A stretch of 64,000 nucleotides of DNA from Magnolia sinica (GCF_029962835.1 NC_080582.1:15074032-15138031), one strand, 5' to 3'. Positions 1-12,464 are shown, counted from the first letter of the stretch. Notes: generated by a model from the sequence alone, not told the origin. Numbers and translations are program-made.

Positions 1-640
1 ATCAAAACTTACATTACCAATGTAGACTTCTATCTATGTGAACAATATATTAAGGGTATAAATATCCTTACTTTTTCAACTACTTTTATCTGAAAACCAG
101 ATGTATTTTTATCCAAACCATCTTTTCCTACATGAAAATTTTACTTTTGTAACATAAATTTTCAGCCGTTCAGAAAAGAAAAAATACATAAAAAATAAGC
201 ATCTACAGCGCTAATTTTGTCGTCTATCACATAACATGGGTTTGAATGTAACATTTAAGGCTGTTAGTGGACCATTAGAAGGGTTCCAAATGGATTTGGG
301 TATCTTGTCAGGTCCAAGTGGATCAACATCCATGCCCAAATGCACGTGCCACCACACATGCAATATCGTAGCCATCTATTAGAAGGGTTCCAATATGTAG
401 ATCTCCTATCCCCAAGAATCATGTCATCCACTGGTTAGATAGACCACAATTAATTGAACAAAAGTAAGATTGAGAAGATTAGCTAAAGAAATTTTTAAAC
501 CACCAACTTATTTTTAATATCATGACACACCGACTGAATGCACTGCCTTTATCCTTTGGCAATAACATGTGAACCGGACAATTCACTTCCCTCATATGCC
601 ATGCTGGCATATACGGTGAGGTGTGCCTTAGCTTACTTTG
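1..640. other. Intergenic sequence, nothing recognised
   Basis: AT-rich sequence with no supported gene, RNA or repeat terminus. A short minus-strand open frame near 479-730 has no recognisable similarity and overlaps the start of a MITE. Confidence 0.6.
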
Positions 641-658
641 TAGGTAGGGGCACGATTT

Positions 659-1110
659 TGGTGGATTCCTAACTATGGGCCCACTACGATGTATTTTCCT
701 TACATCCACACCATCCATCCATTTTGACAAATCATTTTAAGGCATGTTTTTTTTTTTAAAAATGAAATAGTTCAAATCTTAGGTGGACCACACCATGGGA
801 AGTAGTCATAATTGAATCCTCACCGTTAAAAACTTAATGCGAAAACTGGGATGTTTATTTGCCATCCAACATGTTCATAAGGTAAAAAAGACTTAAATGA
901 AGAGACTACACAAATATTAACTTGATCCATAACTTTTGTGGCCTACAAGAAGTTTTTAATGATCAATTACCATTGTCTCCGCTATAATCCACTTGAGATT
1001 TAGATTTGCTTCACTTTTGGGATCATGCTTTAAAAATGAGTTTTTAAAATGGATGGACGGCATGGATACAAGTAACACACATCAGGGTGGGGTCCACAGG
1101 GATCCACCCA
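659..1110. mobile_element. Fold-back MITE, Mutator-like family, copy 1
   Basis: The two ends are long imperfect inverted repeats: TGGGCCCAC..CATCCATCCATTTT at the left, and AAAATGGATGGACGGC..GGGTCCACA at the right. The interior has the family's conserved blocks: GTGGACCACACCA, TTAAAAACTT and TTTTGTGGCC. It is non-coding. Ends are set by where the complementarity fades, so they are approximate to about 15 bp. Confidence 0.7.
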
Positions 1111-1899
1111 ACTCAGTGGATTTGGCAATGCAACTAAGTGAGACCCATGGGCTTAACAAAACTTTAAAATATCACAAAAAATATACTTAAAAACGATGAT
1201 GTACTTGTTTCAACATGCTTTTAGCTTCATTTTAGCACTTGATCGATCAATAAGCATGCTTAAATTTTAAGGTTGAACCCATCCCATGAGCCTAATACAC
1301 AAGTTTATGCCCGACCCAATTTCTAATCTAATTCAATCAATGATCCAAGTGGATAAAATAGATCTAATAACTAGTTAAACTCAAAATGTAAATTCATATT
1401 TATATAGAGTATCCACTAAGAAGGATAATTATAAAATTTTATTTGCCTTATGTGGAGGGTAAGATCTAGATTATCTATTTGTTGTAGACTCTGAAGAAAA
1501 TCCAAAGCGTCCAATCGTGTTTTGTTTTCTTTTTCATTAGGGATAAAAAAAAAATTTCTCTCACCAAAGCAACTAATGTCTTTTATTCTCATTAAGGATT
1601 TTTATCTTTTCTTACCAAAACAACCCGTCTTTTATTTCTTATATCATGGCAAGGATGGTCCTATCGATACGACTTATTGTTTATGGCTGGAGCCCATGAA
1701 ATGTACTATTTAGATGTGACCTTCAAGCCATTTGTACGCCAACCCATGTGGAGAATTGGTTGATTAGCTTCTTATCCCAGTCTCATCATCAATGAGCCAC
1801 CTTTATACATTAAAAAAAATGTACAATTTAGATACTTAGCCAACTGTTCCAATCAATATACATGGTATAATTTAAAGAGTCATGTTTCAATAATCATAC

Positions 1900-2402
1900 A
1901 AGTCTGTTTGGAACAGAGTAGGTGGTATGAGTATATGGTATGGAATTGCATTTTGCCGGCTGTAAATTTTATCCAGTGTTTGGAATAGATGAGAATGGTT
2001 GAGTTAATACAAGTATCTTATCATCCCAATTTTGAAGGAGACATTACAAGATTTCTGGCATATTTCAAAATCTATTAGATTCATGGGCCTTGCATTGATG
2101 CATGCATTTTATCTATGTTGTCTTTCTATATGCATCATTTACACGTGACAATCAAATTATATATACTTACAAGTAACCAACATCAGTTATAAATCTAATT
2201 TGATTATAATCTCTTGGTCTACTAAACATATGTTTCACTTAATACAATACTTTTTTCTATATGAAAATTTTAATGCCAAATATACGATTAAATAGCCAAA
2301 ACACTGTAGTATTTTCAAATATATAATCATTATGAAATAATAGTATTAATACCACCTAATATAATTTGACATCATTTAATATCGCATTCCAAATAGGTCC
2401 TA
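1900..2402. mobile_element. Possible Harbinger-like MITE, degraded
   Basis: The ends GTCTGTTTGGAA and TTCCAAATAGGTCC are roughly inverted and match the termini of the better-preserved Harbinger-type MITEs in this window. The AT-rich 500-bp interior is non-coding. No target duplication can be read, so this is tentative. Confidence 0.35.
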
Positions 2403-3149
2403 GGCAGTAAGACGGAGTTCATTGTTGATAAAGAATACCAAATAAATAAATAAAATAAAATAAAAATATGCTATTATTAATAAATGATATAAAATAAATA
2501 AATAAATAACTTTCAGTTAGTCCATTTGGTATGGTCTACAGCCCCAGTAACACGGAAGTCTTAAGTCAGGTAAGTCATGAAGAGGGTCAATCCCCATTGC
2601 AACCCTAACTACAGGGCATCAAAAGATGTGAGCAGTGTTCCTAATAATAGTAGTTTTATCATGCTTGTTTACCATCATTTAAAGTTAGTAGAGGCCTTTT
2701 AACCATCCAAATGGTATAATTTTACTACTGTTTAGATAATCTAAACCGAAATAGAGATACAGTATAACATAAAAGTTACACAAAATGAAATGGCCATTTA
2801 GTTCTTCACTTAAAATTTCAAACTATCAGCTTTGCCTTTTAACCATCCAACTGATGGCTATATTTGCTTGGCAGTGCAATTTTATAAATACAATTTATAA
2901 AAAATGTGTCAGCAAGTTGGATGGTCTTAACGTATGGTGGTGAATATTTTTATCATACTTGTGGTGGAATTTTAGGGTACTTCAGGATTAACAAAATGTT
3001 AGTTCTTTTTTATTTTATTTTATTTTTATTAAACTACAGACACTGACACTATTGTGTGATTTCACTTGAATGGGTATTATAACCACTGACCATGTGTTGA
3101 AACTCTTGTATTACATGTAAAGTAAGAGTCCGGATCCTCTGTTATCAAG

Positions 3150-3272
3150 TCAACAGAGAATTCTTGATACCCAAATTCTCATTGGTCCACGTCACCACTC
3201 ACTAAAAAAATTAAAAAAATAAAAAATAGCTTCGGACGCCAAACCATTAGGGTAACAGGAATTCTCTGTTGA
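3150..3272. repeat. Short inverted repeat, probable MITE remnant
   Basis: A perfect 14-bp inverted repeat, TCAACAGAGAATTC (3150-3163) and its complement (3259-3272), encloses about 95 bp of non-coding AT-rich sequence. It abuts the target duplication of the truncated SINE immediately downstream. Confidence 0.4.
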
Positions 3273-3292
3273 CCAACAAAATGCTAGTTCAA

Positions 3293-3394
3293 ATTTATTT
3301 TTTTTAATTAGCTTGTCAGTACACCCACTGTCAGTCCACACTTCAGTGTTAGCCGCCCCCACTAGAGAATCGATACCAAAACCTCATTGTTGAA
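3293..3394 (-). mobile_element. tRNA-derived SINE, 5'-truncated copy (copy D)
   Basis: On the minus strand this reads from the box-B-like region (GGTATCGATTCTCTAGTGGG) through ACTGACAAGCTAA into a short A-rich tail. The tRNA-like head is absent. A perfect 17-bp target duplication, ACAAAATGCTAGTTCAA, flanks it (3276-3292 and 3395-3411), so it was probably truncated at insertion rather than eroded later. Confidence 0.8.
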
Positions 3395-3832
3395 ACAAAA
3401 TGCTAGTTCAATTGTAAATGAAGAATGACTCGAAAGTTACACTTTTATGCAAAATGCATCTCATTTTACCTTTGGAGTTCAAGTCTTTTATTTTTAACCA
3501 TCTATTTTATAACAATGAATCGGATAATTAGGATCAATTGATAAATGTGTTTTCAAAGGTGGAAAACATATGGAATATTAGAGGCATCATAGGTTATGAT
3601 ATAATTATTTCTAGTTTAATGTGTTGTATGTGTATAAGAAATTAATAAGATGGTCTTAATTGATCAATAGTTTTAACTTTTTTAAGGATTGGATGTTATG
3701 ATCAAGCATACCGGTGGGTACCATTAAAATTGCAATTATTTTAAATTTGTGTAAGAGTGACATGCTTTAACCAGGTTACAAGTACAATGTCCTAATTGAA
3801 CTAGGAATGTTAAAATTGTGTAAAGCCTTTAA

Positions 3833-4194
3833 GGGCCTATTTGGCCTGACCAATCCCATAGTATTAGGAAGGATGATATCGCCGTATTCCGAGATATGCA
3901 TGACAAGCCAAACAGACTCGGTGAACTTGTATCGGGATATAAGCAATCCCATGGATTTTAAAACAATCCACAAACATCATCATCATTACCTTAAAATTGA
4001 TCCCATTCCTTGGTTGAACAGATTGGAAGGTAAAATCACGGGATATGTTGGGTGTGCCTAATGGACCCAGAGAACTTGTCCTGAGATATAGCAATCCCAT
4101 GGATCTTAAACCAATCCACTGACACCATCATCATTACCTTAAAATCCATCCCATCCCTCCTAATCCCGTGGGATTTGCCCAGCCAAACATGCCC
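3833..4194. mobile_element. PIF/Harbinger-type MITE
   Basis: Termini of about 26 bp, starting GGGCCTATTTGGCCTGACC and ending GCCCAGCCAAACATGCCC, are inverted with roughly 20 matches. TAA flanks both sides (3830-3832 and 4195-4197). The interior contains two tandem copies of a segment of about 85 bp with the motif AGCAATCCCATGGAT (from about 3920 and 4070). Short open frames across it are chance. Confidence 0.72.
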
Positions 4195-4199
4195 TAAGG

Positions 4200-5190
4200 A
4201 GAGTAATTTCAATAAATTTCAAACTTCTGTCTCTTGTAACTATACTTCTAAAGCTATTTTTCCACCCTGATACTTATCAAAGGATGTAAGTGCAAAGGAT
4301 TATAGAAATAAAAAATTAGAGATGACATCTCAACCCAATATGATTTTAATTCTATATTATCTATCTCATGCACCATTCAATCCTTCCATTTTTTCAAAGC
4401 TATAATTTCACATCTCATTCTTGCAAAATATGATATGATATGAGGCGGATAATGTCAAGATCAATGAACATTTGAGCCTGTGACGACATACCGAAGACAC
4501 GAAGACACGGACGTAAGTTAGCGGATTGGTTTGATTTTAAAATCACATGATCATCATGGTATGGCCCCACTATTTCTCCGTATTAGATATTCTACATATG
4601 TAATAGGAAAATTGTCTTCTCATAATTTATGATGGTTAGCTACATTCAAAATGGACCCTTTGCATAAGTGACACTATTTTGAGAGGAGGCAAACTTTAAT
4701 TATCCAGTGGAGCATGATAGTGATGTCTAAGTACTTCAAAAATTAGTTTAAAATTGCATGCATTGTGAATAAATAATTAAAGTTAAACAGTCTAAAATAT
4801 AGGTCAGATTTAAATATGTTATATGTTATGCATAAAATATCATATTAATTTGATTATTTGACCATCGTATTCATGGCATTAATTGGACAATTAAAAATGA
4901 AAAATAAAAAATATCAACTGAAATAGAGGTTAGGATTGTTCAAGAAAACTGATTTTGAGAATGGGGGATGGAGGAATGGAGTTAATAAATACTGTGTATA
5001 ATTTTTGAATGCCTGTGTATCAAGTGTCATGGTCATCCAGAGTATAAATATAACTTTCCTTAACAAAATGGTGGTGAACCATCACAGTAGTAACGTAAAA
5101 AATAAAAATACTAATCTTTTCCTTTAAATTTTTTGACAGCAGCAGTGGCGGTGGTTTAATCATCAAGGCTCGTCTATTGATGAAGGCGTG
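4200..5190. other. Upstream intergenic region of bHLH49
   Basis: About 1 kb of AT-rich sequence with no gene or transposon terminus that I can recognise. It presumably includes the proximal promoter of bHLH49. No individual regulatory site beyond the TATA candidates can be supported by eye. Confidence 0.5.
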
Positions 5191-5191
5191 A

Positions 5192-5198
5192 GTATAAA
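5192..5198 (+). promoter_or_regulatory. Putative TATA box of the bHLH49 gene
   Basis: A TATAAAT motif lies about 30 bases before a pyrimidine-rich stretch (TC repeat near 5226-5248) that would suit a plant transcription start. It is the best-placed TATA element ahead of the first supported exon. Another TATAAAT lies near 5043, so the choice rests on spacing to the TC-rich leader. Confidence 0.4.
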
Positions 5199-5221
5199 TG
5201 CACAGCTATTCCCATTTTACT

Positions 5222-6339
5222 CATCTCTCTCTCTCTCTCTCTCTCTGATTGAATGCTCCGATCTCGCTTCTCTTTTTTTCCTTTTCTTTCGTGAGTCTCC
5301 TCTTCTTTTATCAGATCACGAAACATTGCGGAAAGTAGTAGTCTCCCTCTCTGCTGCTGTGCTGCTGTGGTGCTGCCGTTGCTGAGAAAAGCTATTCAAA
5401 ATGGAACAAAGGCAGCAGAGATGCATAAAAGAGGAAGGAATCTGATGTGGGTATTTCTCTTTTTCCTTCTACTTTTAGTTGGGTTCTTTGGTTTCTAAGG
5501 CCTGACTGCTTGTGGGGTCTTTGGAATGGGCTATTTTGGTATCTGAAATCCATGTCTTCCGATTTTGGTTGTGATTGGTTTTGATTATTGTATGTCTCCT
5601 CTTTTCTCTATCTCTCTCTTATCCTTTTGGAAGCTCTTCTGTTGAAGTGGGCTTTTTTTTTTTTTGAGGTGTTCTTGAAGTTTACTCGTTTGGTTTTCTT
5701 TTCTTTCCTTTTTCTCTTATTGGTTATTGGGATTTTTGGGGACATTTTGAGGATTTTGGTGTGTAATTTGGGTGGTTTATTAAGTTTTTTGATTTTGGGT
5801 TTTTGGAATAGAATCTGAGATTTTGATAGCTGCTGTATTGGTGTTTTTAGCTCTTGGGTTGAAGTGGATGCTTGTTTTAAGGCTTTTAAGCTGTAATTGG
5901 GTGTTTTTAGCAGTTTATTTGATATGGGTTCTGAAAATGTGATTGTGACTTTAATGCTTTTAAGCTGAAATTGGGTGTTTTATAAGTTTATTTGATTTTG
6001 GTTTTGAAAATAGTGTGGATTTTCTTTTTTGATCTTTGTTCCTTTTGAGTTGCATAAGTTTTGTGATTAGGGGTTGGGATAGATTTGTAAATTTTCCTTA
6101 AAAAAAAAAAAATGGTTTTCTCAAGTTATTGATCTCTGAATGAATTGGCTTTTGGTGATCTTTGAGCTCTCAAGTGAAGTGGTTTTGTCTGTTTTTCTTT
6201 ATCTAATGCAGGATGGGGGAGATTCTCGAATTTCAGTGATTTGGGTTTTGAATCATTTGATTAGTTCTGTTGAGTATCTGGATTTTGAACGAAAAGAAGA
6301 TCTGGTTCTTGTGACTGTTGTTGGTTTGATTGAGGAGCG
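5222..6339 (+). other. 5' leader of bHLH49 with a probable leader intron
   Basis: The stretch before the start codon holds a TC microsatellite and a CTG-rich run (about 5350-5385). A T-rich tract follows that looks like an intron. A likely donor lies near 5446-5451 (GTGGGT or GTATTT), and a likely acceptor, TCTAATGCAG, ends at 6211. The second leader exon would run 6212-6339 into the ATG at 6340. Long leader introns are common in this transcription factor class. The transcription start and donor are inferred; the acceptor is the strongest signal. Confidence 0.5.
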
Positions 6340-9300
6340 ATGGATTTGAGCGAGAAGGATAAGTTTGGAATGGAGAAGAGTAGTGGTGGGGATCATTTGA
6401 ACTATCACACGTCCAATATCTCTTCTGACTGGCGATTCACCGGTGGGCCCAATCTCACAAACCCGTCGATCGGTCTGGTGCCCACCGAAAACCCCATAGC
6501 CAATCCGCCGATGGGTTCTCCGTCATGTTCATCTGTTTCAATGGTGGATACGTACTGCCCCAGCCTTTGGGATCACCACGGTTCACAGAACTTGGGTTTC
6601 TGTGAAAACAATATTCAAACCAGCACAAGCACCTCCAACACAGTATCTATTAGGAAATCGGTTTTTGGTTCATCGAGATCGGGTGTCGAGAAACCGCTTG
6701 AGGTGGGATGGAATCCTTCGATGTCGAAAGGGGGTGTCTTTTTGCAACCGGGTGTGGGGATCCTTCCACAGAGCCTATCTCAGTTCCCTAGTGATTCTGG
6801 TTTCATCGAGCGGGCTGCGAGGTTCTCGTGCTTCAGTAGCACGAATTTCAACGATATAGTGAACCCGTTCAGTGTTTCTGAATCTTTGAGCCCTTTTTCT
6901 AAGGGTGGAGGGGTTCAAGCGCAGGAGGTTCTGTCGGTGAATGGTTCGAAAGGTGTCATCGGTGGGACACAGTCGCAGAAGAACGAATCGCATGGGAAGG
7001 GAGTGGCCAAGGATGTTTCTCTGGCTGTTGATTGCGGGGCAATTGAAGGGAGTTCGATGAAGATGGAAAGAGAAATTGGGAGCATGTTAAGGTCATCGGA
7101 TGATGGTAAACATGGCATTGGAGGGTCAAGCAATGAATCTGATGAAGCTGAGTTTAGTGGCAGCGGGCAAGATGATCTATCTATTTTGGAGAACACTGCT
7201 GGGGAGCCTTCGGCTAAGGGATTTGGTGCCAAAAAAAGGAAAAGGGGAAATCAGGTAGAGTGCTTAAGATTTTCTTTTTGATGATGGCCTAATGCTTCTA
7301 TCTGTTATAAGTGTAGATTTCATTCATGAGAAATGCTGAGGAGATTTGTTTGAAGGCAGATCGAAGTGGCGATTCACGGCACAAGCATTTGAGACGTAGG
7401 CCGTTCATCAGGCGGGTCAACACATGAGGTGGGGGCCTGCACGTGTATGAGAAGTGGATGGTTTGGAAGAAAATAACCATCACTCCATATATGATGTATA
7501 TGTGTTGCCCACCTGATGAGTGGACCAACCTGATTTACGGGCCAGGGCACGTTCATGGTGGGCCACATAATCAATGGTCCAGATCTTGTGGCACATGTGC
7601 CATGTATCTCCTTAGCATTTCTCTATGTGATAAAAATGTTTCTAAATTAAATTTCATGGTAGGATATGGAATTGGACCAAGCTAAAGGAGCCCCGCAAGT
7701 ATCAGTTGAAACCACAAAGGAGAATGCGGAGAATAAACCAAAGGGTGAACAGAACTCAACGGCAGCAGGTAATAAGAATAATGGGAAACATGGGAAGGAT
7801 GGCTCCCAAAATTCGGAGGCACTGAAGGAAGATTATATTCATGTGAGGGCACGACGAGGCCAGGCGACAAACAGCCACAGTCTTGCTGAAAGAGTAAGCT
7901 TTTTTGTAGAAGTGGCAGTTTCCATTGAATCTATCTCTTGTTGCCCTGTAATTAAGAAAGCTAATTTGGTTGGAGCCTCTCCCATGCATGGTTTTGAACA
8001 TAGCGACAAATCTTGTTCAAGGGAATTTTTCATTCAGGAAATTTCTTGGGTGATTTTCAAAATTTGAGGTTTTTCTTGGGATATTATTGGGAAAATCCTA
8101 TCGAAAATATGAAGTATTTAAAAGTATTTATTGTAAATTAATAAATAAAATGTAAATTTAAATATATGGTTACGCGACAAATTCCTATAGTTTGAAAATC
8201 TTGCAATAATAGCGAGATAATATTGTTTAGTGTAATTTTCGTGATTTTATCATGAGATTTTCAGATTTTCAGTGATATTTTTCATACATATTAAATAGCA
8301 GCTATGGAGTGTGAATGGTTTGCAGATTGAAACCGGAGTGGCTTGCCCTGGCTTTGTTCCATTTCTGTCCTCCTTCAATCTGGTGACTCTTTTCATTGCC
8401 CATTGAAACAAAGACATCTCGGTTGAGTTGACCTGTTTTTGGACTATTTTGGAACCATGGCATGTCGAAAAGAGGGAGGTTGTTGTCTGGTGGTTTGTTT
8501 GTAAAGCTTTCACTGATCTACCATTTATAATCCAATCCAAAGTTGCTGGGATGAGGCTGAGATGCTGATGGTGATGATTGATTATGTTGTTGAAGCTAAC
8601 TTGGTTGGACTGGCTCAATTTGAATCACAGGTGCGGAGGGAAAAGATCAGCGAGCGGATGAAATTTCTTCAAGACCTTGTACCTGGTTGCAGCAAGGTAT
8701 TCTTCTAGAACTGTTTTAAGGTGGCTAGACTATGAGAACATGTTGGTGTTCCCCACGGAGGTTAGCTGTTGTGCTTATAATCCAACCTGGGTACACACGT
8801 GGTAATATCCGAGCCATGTATATACTCTAGCCCAGAGATCAGCCAGTTCACTCATCAGGTGTAGTGCAGTATGAATAAATGGACACTTAAAAAATCTCGC
8901 TTTAGCTGGCAATTTGTTCAAATTCACTAAAGCCCACTTAAATATTTGACTGGCCTGATTTTTGGGAGTATCAACTGGTGGGTCCCATCACTCCCACGTG
9001 TGAATATCCTCAATCTCCAACACGTGCCATGCTGGCATGTATGCTAGTATGGCCCTTGTGCTGGATCATTGAATTCGAACCCCTTCGCTATGTATGTGAC
9101 TTTGTTCTGGACATGTACGCAATGAACCTTGGAAAACATGTTTTGTGTAATCTTAGTTGATAAATGCTTAGGACCTGTTTAGTTATATAAATTTATCTCA
9201 TATTTTGTGTAACCTTAGTTGATAAATGCTTAGGACCTGTTTGGTTAGCTTAAAAAATGAGTTAAATCTCATTTTAATTAATGGTTATTACTCATTATGT

Positions 9301-11887
9301 ATTAGAGATCTTTTTATTTTCGTAGGGATTAAAAATGATCCTGATAACCAACAATTTATGTAAACCTTGATCTCTAATATGTAATTTCCTCTAACTAGAA
9401 TGAGTGAACTCATTTTTAAGTGGAAGCCAAACAGGCCCTTATAATATAAAAATAATGTATCTACATGACTAGAAACATATAAATACTGATCGTCATCATT
9501 TTTATTTTTATTTGGAGAGATAATGACGATAATCATCTAAGCCTTGTCCCAAATTATTGGGTTTGGCTACATGAATCATGTTCTGCCAAAATGTATAAAT
9601 ACTGGTAATACAAGAATAAATTTTTTAATAGCTGTATCCTGTGCCTCTGTATTGGGTTGCCATATTTTCAAGCCATGGTGTGTCATTGTTATATGGAGGT
9701 TAATTATAGTTACCTTTGGATATGTTGTTTGCAGGTCACCGGCAAGGCAGTCATGCTAGATGAGATCATCAACTACGTACAATCACTGCAACGACAGGTT
9801 GAGGTATGCTCATACAACTCTGAACAGGAAATCTGTTTGGCTTTCCATTTATTGAGTTTGGAATCATTCTGAATTTGGTATGGAAAAGCCAAAGCTATGA
9901 TGTGGGGTCCAAGGATAGTCTTACCCATGGGTCTTGGCATCTACTTCACATGTTTTTCCTGGCTTTCTTGCTGATGGTAGATCTGCTTATTTCCATAGTC
10001 TCTGTGTTTAATCAGTCTGAGAGAGCCAAGTCTGAGATGTTTCTCTTTCCTGGTTGTAGTTTTTGTCTATGAAGCTTGCAACTGTCAATCCACGACTGGA
10101 CTTCAACATAGAAGGCCTTCTCTCGAAAGATGTAAGTAAAGACAATACCTGTTGAAATACCTACCGTTGCAATAATTGAATTAGTAAAGTGGAAATGGCC
10201 TCGATGAGGAATTACTGTTGTCAGCGTCCAACTTGCAATACATGGAATTGTGATTAGAGGTTTGGTCGTCATTATGAACTAAAATGGTGCCTCATTCCCA
10301 CTGTTAAAAGAATAGGAGACTCGGATCGATTCGTCGGGCCCTGGGTTAAATTGTGTTCAAAATCTTGTTAAACTGAATTGGGTGTTGAATCCGAGTCGGC
10401 TCAGACTAGTTGGATCCGAGTATTAAAACCATGCCCATTTCGTCTATGTTGAATTTGATTCTTTTGATTTAGATACATTGCGTATCCAGATGTCCTGTGT
10501 GATTCTGGACCTGTATGAGGTAGCTATGATGAATGGGGGTGTATTTTAACAAATTAACAATTCCAAGATCAATTGATTAATATAATAATTTTGTCCATTT
10601 CAGATTTTTCAGCCACGGGGTGGCACACCATCTACAATTGGGTTTTCTCCAGATATGAGTATGGTACATCCTCAGCTACATCCATCTCAACAAGGATTGA
10701 TTCAAGCTGGAATTCCTGCGATGGGAAACCCCACAGAGACACTTAGAAGAACCATCAATTCTCAATTGGCGGCCATGAATGGATACAAAGAACCCGGATC
10801 TCAGGTTTCCCACCGTTACCAAACTAATTCATCCACATTTGGAAATTGAAATAGTTAGCTAGTTCTCTGTGTGCCCTGGACTAGTGCGTGGCATGTGAAG
10901 ATTTGAGTCTTAAACTATATTACCATGGTGTTCTCACTCGAGTGCTTTTTCACATATGTATCATGTGATACACTCGATCAAAATCAATGGCACACATTAT
11001 CCCTGCCTCTTCCGTTAACCTAAGCTGTTGATCTGGTGGGCCACATCATGGTACAGGCCATGCTGTTGAATGACCTTCCTAAGGGGGATGATTCTAGCCA
11101 TTCGATGGAAGTGGACAATTATAACCAAGAGGTTGAATTGATGGTTACTCTAGGGCATCTGAGTCCGCATCAGCATCTCCCATCTACTACTTGGCCCACC
11201 ATTTGAACAATTTGGATCACTAAACCGTGGCTGCATATGCACTTTTGGGCCAGGATAAACGCTTGATTAACCTGACTTGACTAGATATTCATTTGGGTCA
11301 AGAGAACCTGAACACATGAGTCGATTTGACTCTATATTTAAATAATTAAATCTGTTAATAACACATGTTGAAATGCATGAGTATAAAAAGAGTCATGGTT
11401 AATCAAGCGTGCATGCATGGCAAGTTGGTAACACGGCACGCCCCTTTATTGTGAGGTTGCCTGTTCGAATCTTACCACTACAGTGAGTTTCCTAGTGTGA
11501 ACTGGCTTGAAACCTCAGCATTTGAGTTGCCTCGGCTGAGTTTTGAGTCGAGCCACTGGGTTTTAGAACTACAGATATATTTCCTTTTATCCACAAACCA
11601 AACAAAAAATCTCAGAACTCCCATCTTCTCATGCATCTTGATTTTTGACAGATACCGAATGTATGGGATGATGAGCTCCACAACGTCATCCAGATGAGCT
11701 TCGGGAATGCCCCTTTCAATCCGCAAGAGATAAATGGTAAAAAATAAAAATAAAAAATAAAAAATCTTGATGATCTTCCCAAATGAAAACCTCTGATTCA
11801 TCATCTGAATATTGTAGGACAGCTATGAAGATCTCATTTTTCTTTGCAGGTCCACTGCCTCCGGGCCATATGAAAGTTGAGCTTTGA
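6340..11887 (+). CDS. bHLH49: bHLH transcription factor, bHLH49 (ACE1) type, eight coding exons
   Basis: Coding exons I can join by GT-AG rules and frame: 6340-7254, 7663-7893, 8631-8696, 9735-9803, 10060-10131, 10604-10804, 11652-11736 and 11850-11887, giving 558 residues. The start MDLSEKDKF, the segment [13 protein letters not shown] and the C-terminus MKVEL match what I know of Arabidopsis bHLH49 (At1g68920), a nuclear activator of cell elongation. A basic, lysine-rich patch (KKRKRGN) closes exon 1. The bHLH domain spans about residues 371-427 over exons 2-4. His377, Glu381 and Arg385 form the H-E-R signature of E-box/G-box binders, and helix 2 reads [18 protein letters not shown]. The next exon ([16 protein letters not shown]) extends the dimer interface. 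All introns are phase 0 except the last, which is phase 1. Introns carry MITEs and a LINE tail but splice sites look intact. The family call is secure; one-to-one orthology with bHLH49 rather than bHLH62/78 rests on the N-terminus. Confidence 0.93.
7328..7623. mobile_element. MITE in intron 1 of bHLH49
   Basis: A 296-bp insert is bounded by 18-bp terminal inverted repeats, GAGAAATGCTGAGGAGAT and its complement, with one mismatch. The interior has motifs such as GGCCCAC and GGGCC but no coding potential. I see no clear target duplication, so the superfamily is unassigned. It sits between a good donor (7255) and acceptor (7661-7662) and should be spliced out. Confidence 0.65.
9233..9438. mobile_element. 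Tourist/Harbinger-type MITE in intron 3 of bHLH49
   Basis: A 206-bp fold-back element starts GGACCTGTTTGG and ends with CCAAACAGGCCC, flanked by TTA on both sides (9230-9232 and 9439-9441). A three-base TTA/TAA duplication with this terminus is typical of PIF/Harbinger MITEs. The left flank contains an earlier tandem copy of about 63 bp (from about 9145) that repeats the first bases of the element. Confidence 0.7.
9505..9600 (-). mobile_element. 3' tail of an RTE-type LINE in intron 3 of bHLH49
   Basis: Read on the minus strand, this is the conserved plant RTE tail: a stretch equivalent to ATGTAGCC..CCCAATAATTTGGGACAAGGCTTAGATGAT, followed by a GAT-rich run. Only about 100 bp of the 3' end remains, as usual for 5'-truncated LINE insertions. 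Confidence 0.5.
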
Positions 11888-12460
11888 TCCATGCATCCAA
11901 TGCAACCTTTTGCATTTACATTCCTTCTGTTTTAAGGAGAGAGACGATAACGTGACAAAGTTATATATTCCATTCAATATTTTCTATTGGAAGATCTGTC
12001 CATTTCTCATCACCGTCGAAACCAAACCTGCACCGCCGGGCTTCCTTGTATAGCGAATTGAGGCGAGGCGGTTCCAATATATCATACACAACCACCATTG
12101 TTTCTTTCTTTGGATGTTACTACATAGAGAAATCCATGTTTGTGAAGATATAGCTAGTGGGGCCCACTTTGAATGAGAGATGGGTCTTTATTGCTGTGTA
12201 AAATGGATCTTCATAATCAGGTGTGTTGTAGCAAAAGAAACACAAGATGGGTTGTGGCATTGGCTATGTATTCATGGGCTGTTTTGAGAGAGAAGACAGC
12301 ATCAGGTTGTATTTTGGATTTGCAGATGAAAGGATGGTTGTAGCTATCTTGTTTTAAACCTTGAGGAAGGAATGGAAGTTGTAAGCTTCTTATATAGTAA
12401 CAAATCAAAATCTATTTCATTATTCTCTATGGTGGCACTGTCTACATGGATTTTGTTTGG
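11888..12460 (+). other. 3' untranslated region and downstream flank of bHLH49
   Basis: Sequence following the TGA at 11885-11887. The leader of this region has ordinary mRNA-like composition and no repeats. The poly(A) site cannot be fixed by eye. Confidence 0.45.
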
Positions 12461-12464
12461 TCAG

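Noticed and set aside
8450-8620. Another LINE 3' tail in intron 2 of bHLH49
   Set aside because: GCTGGGATGAGGCTGAGATG and GTGATGATTGATT resemble an RTE tail, but the diagnostic ATTCATGTAGCCGACC block is absent.
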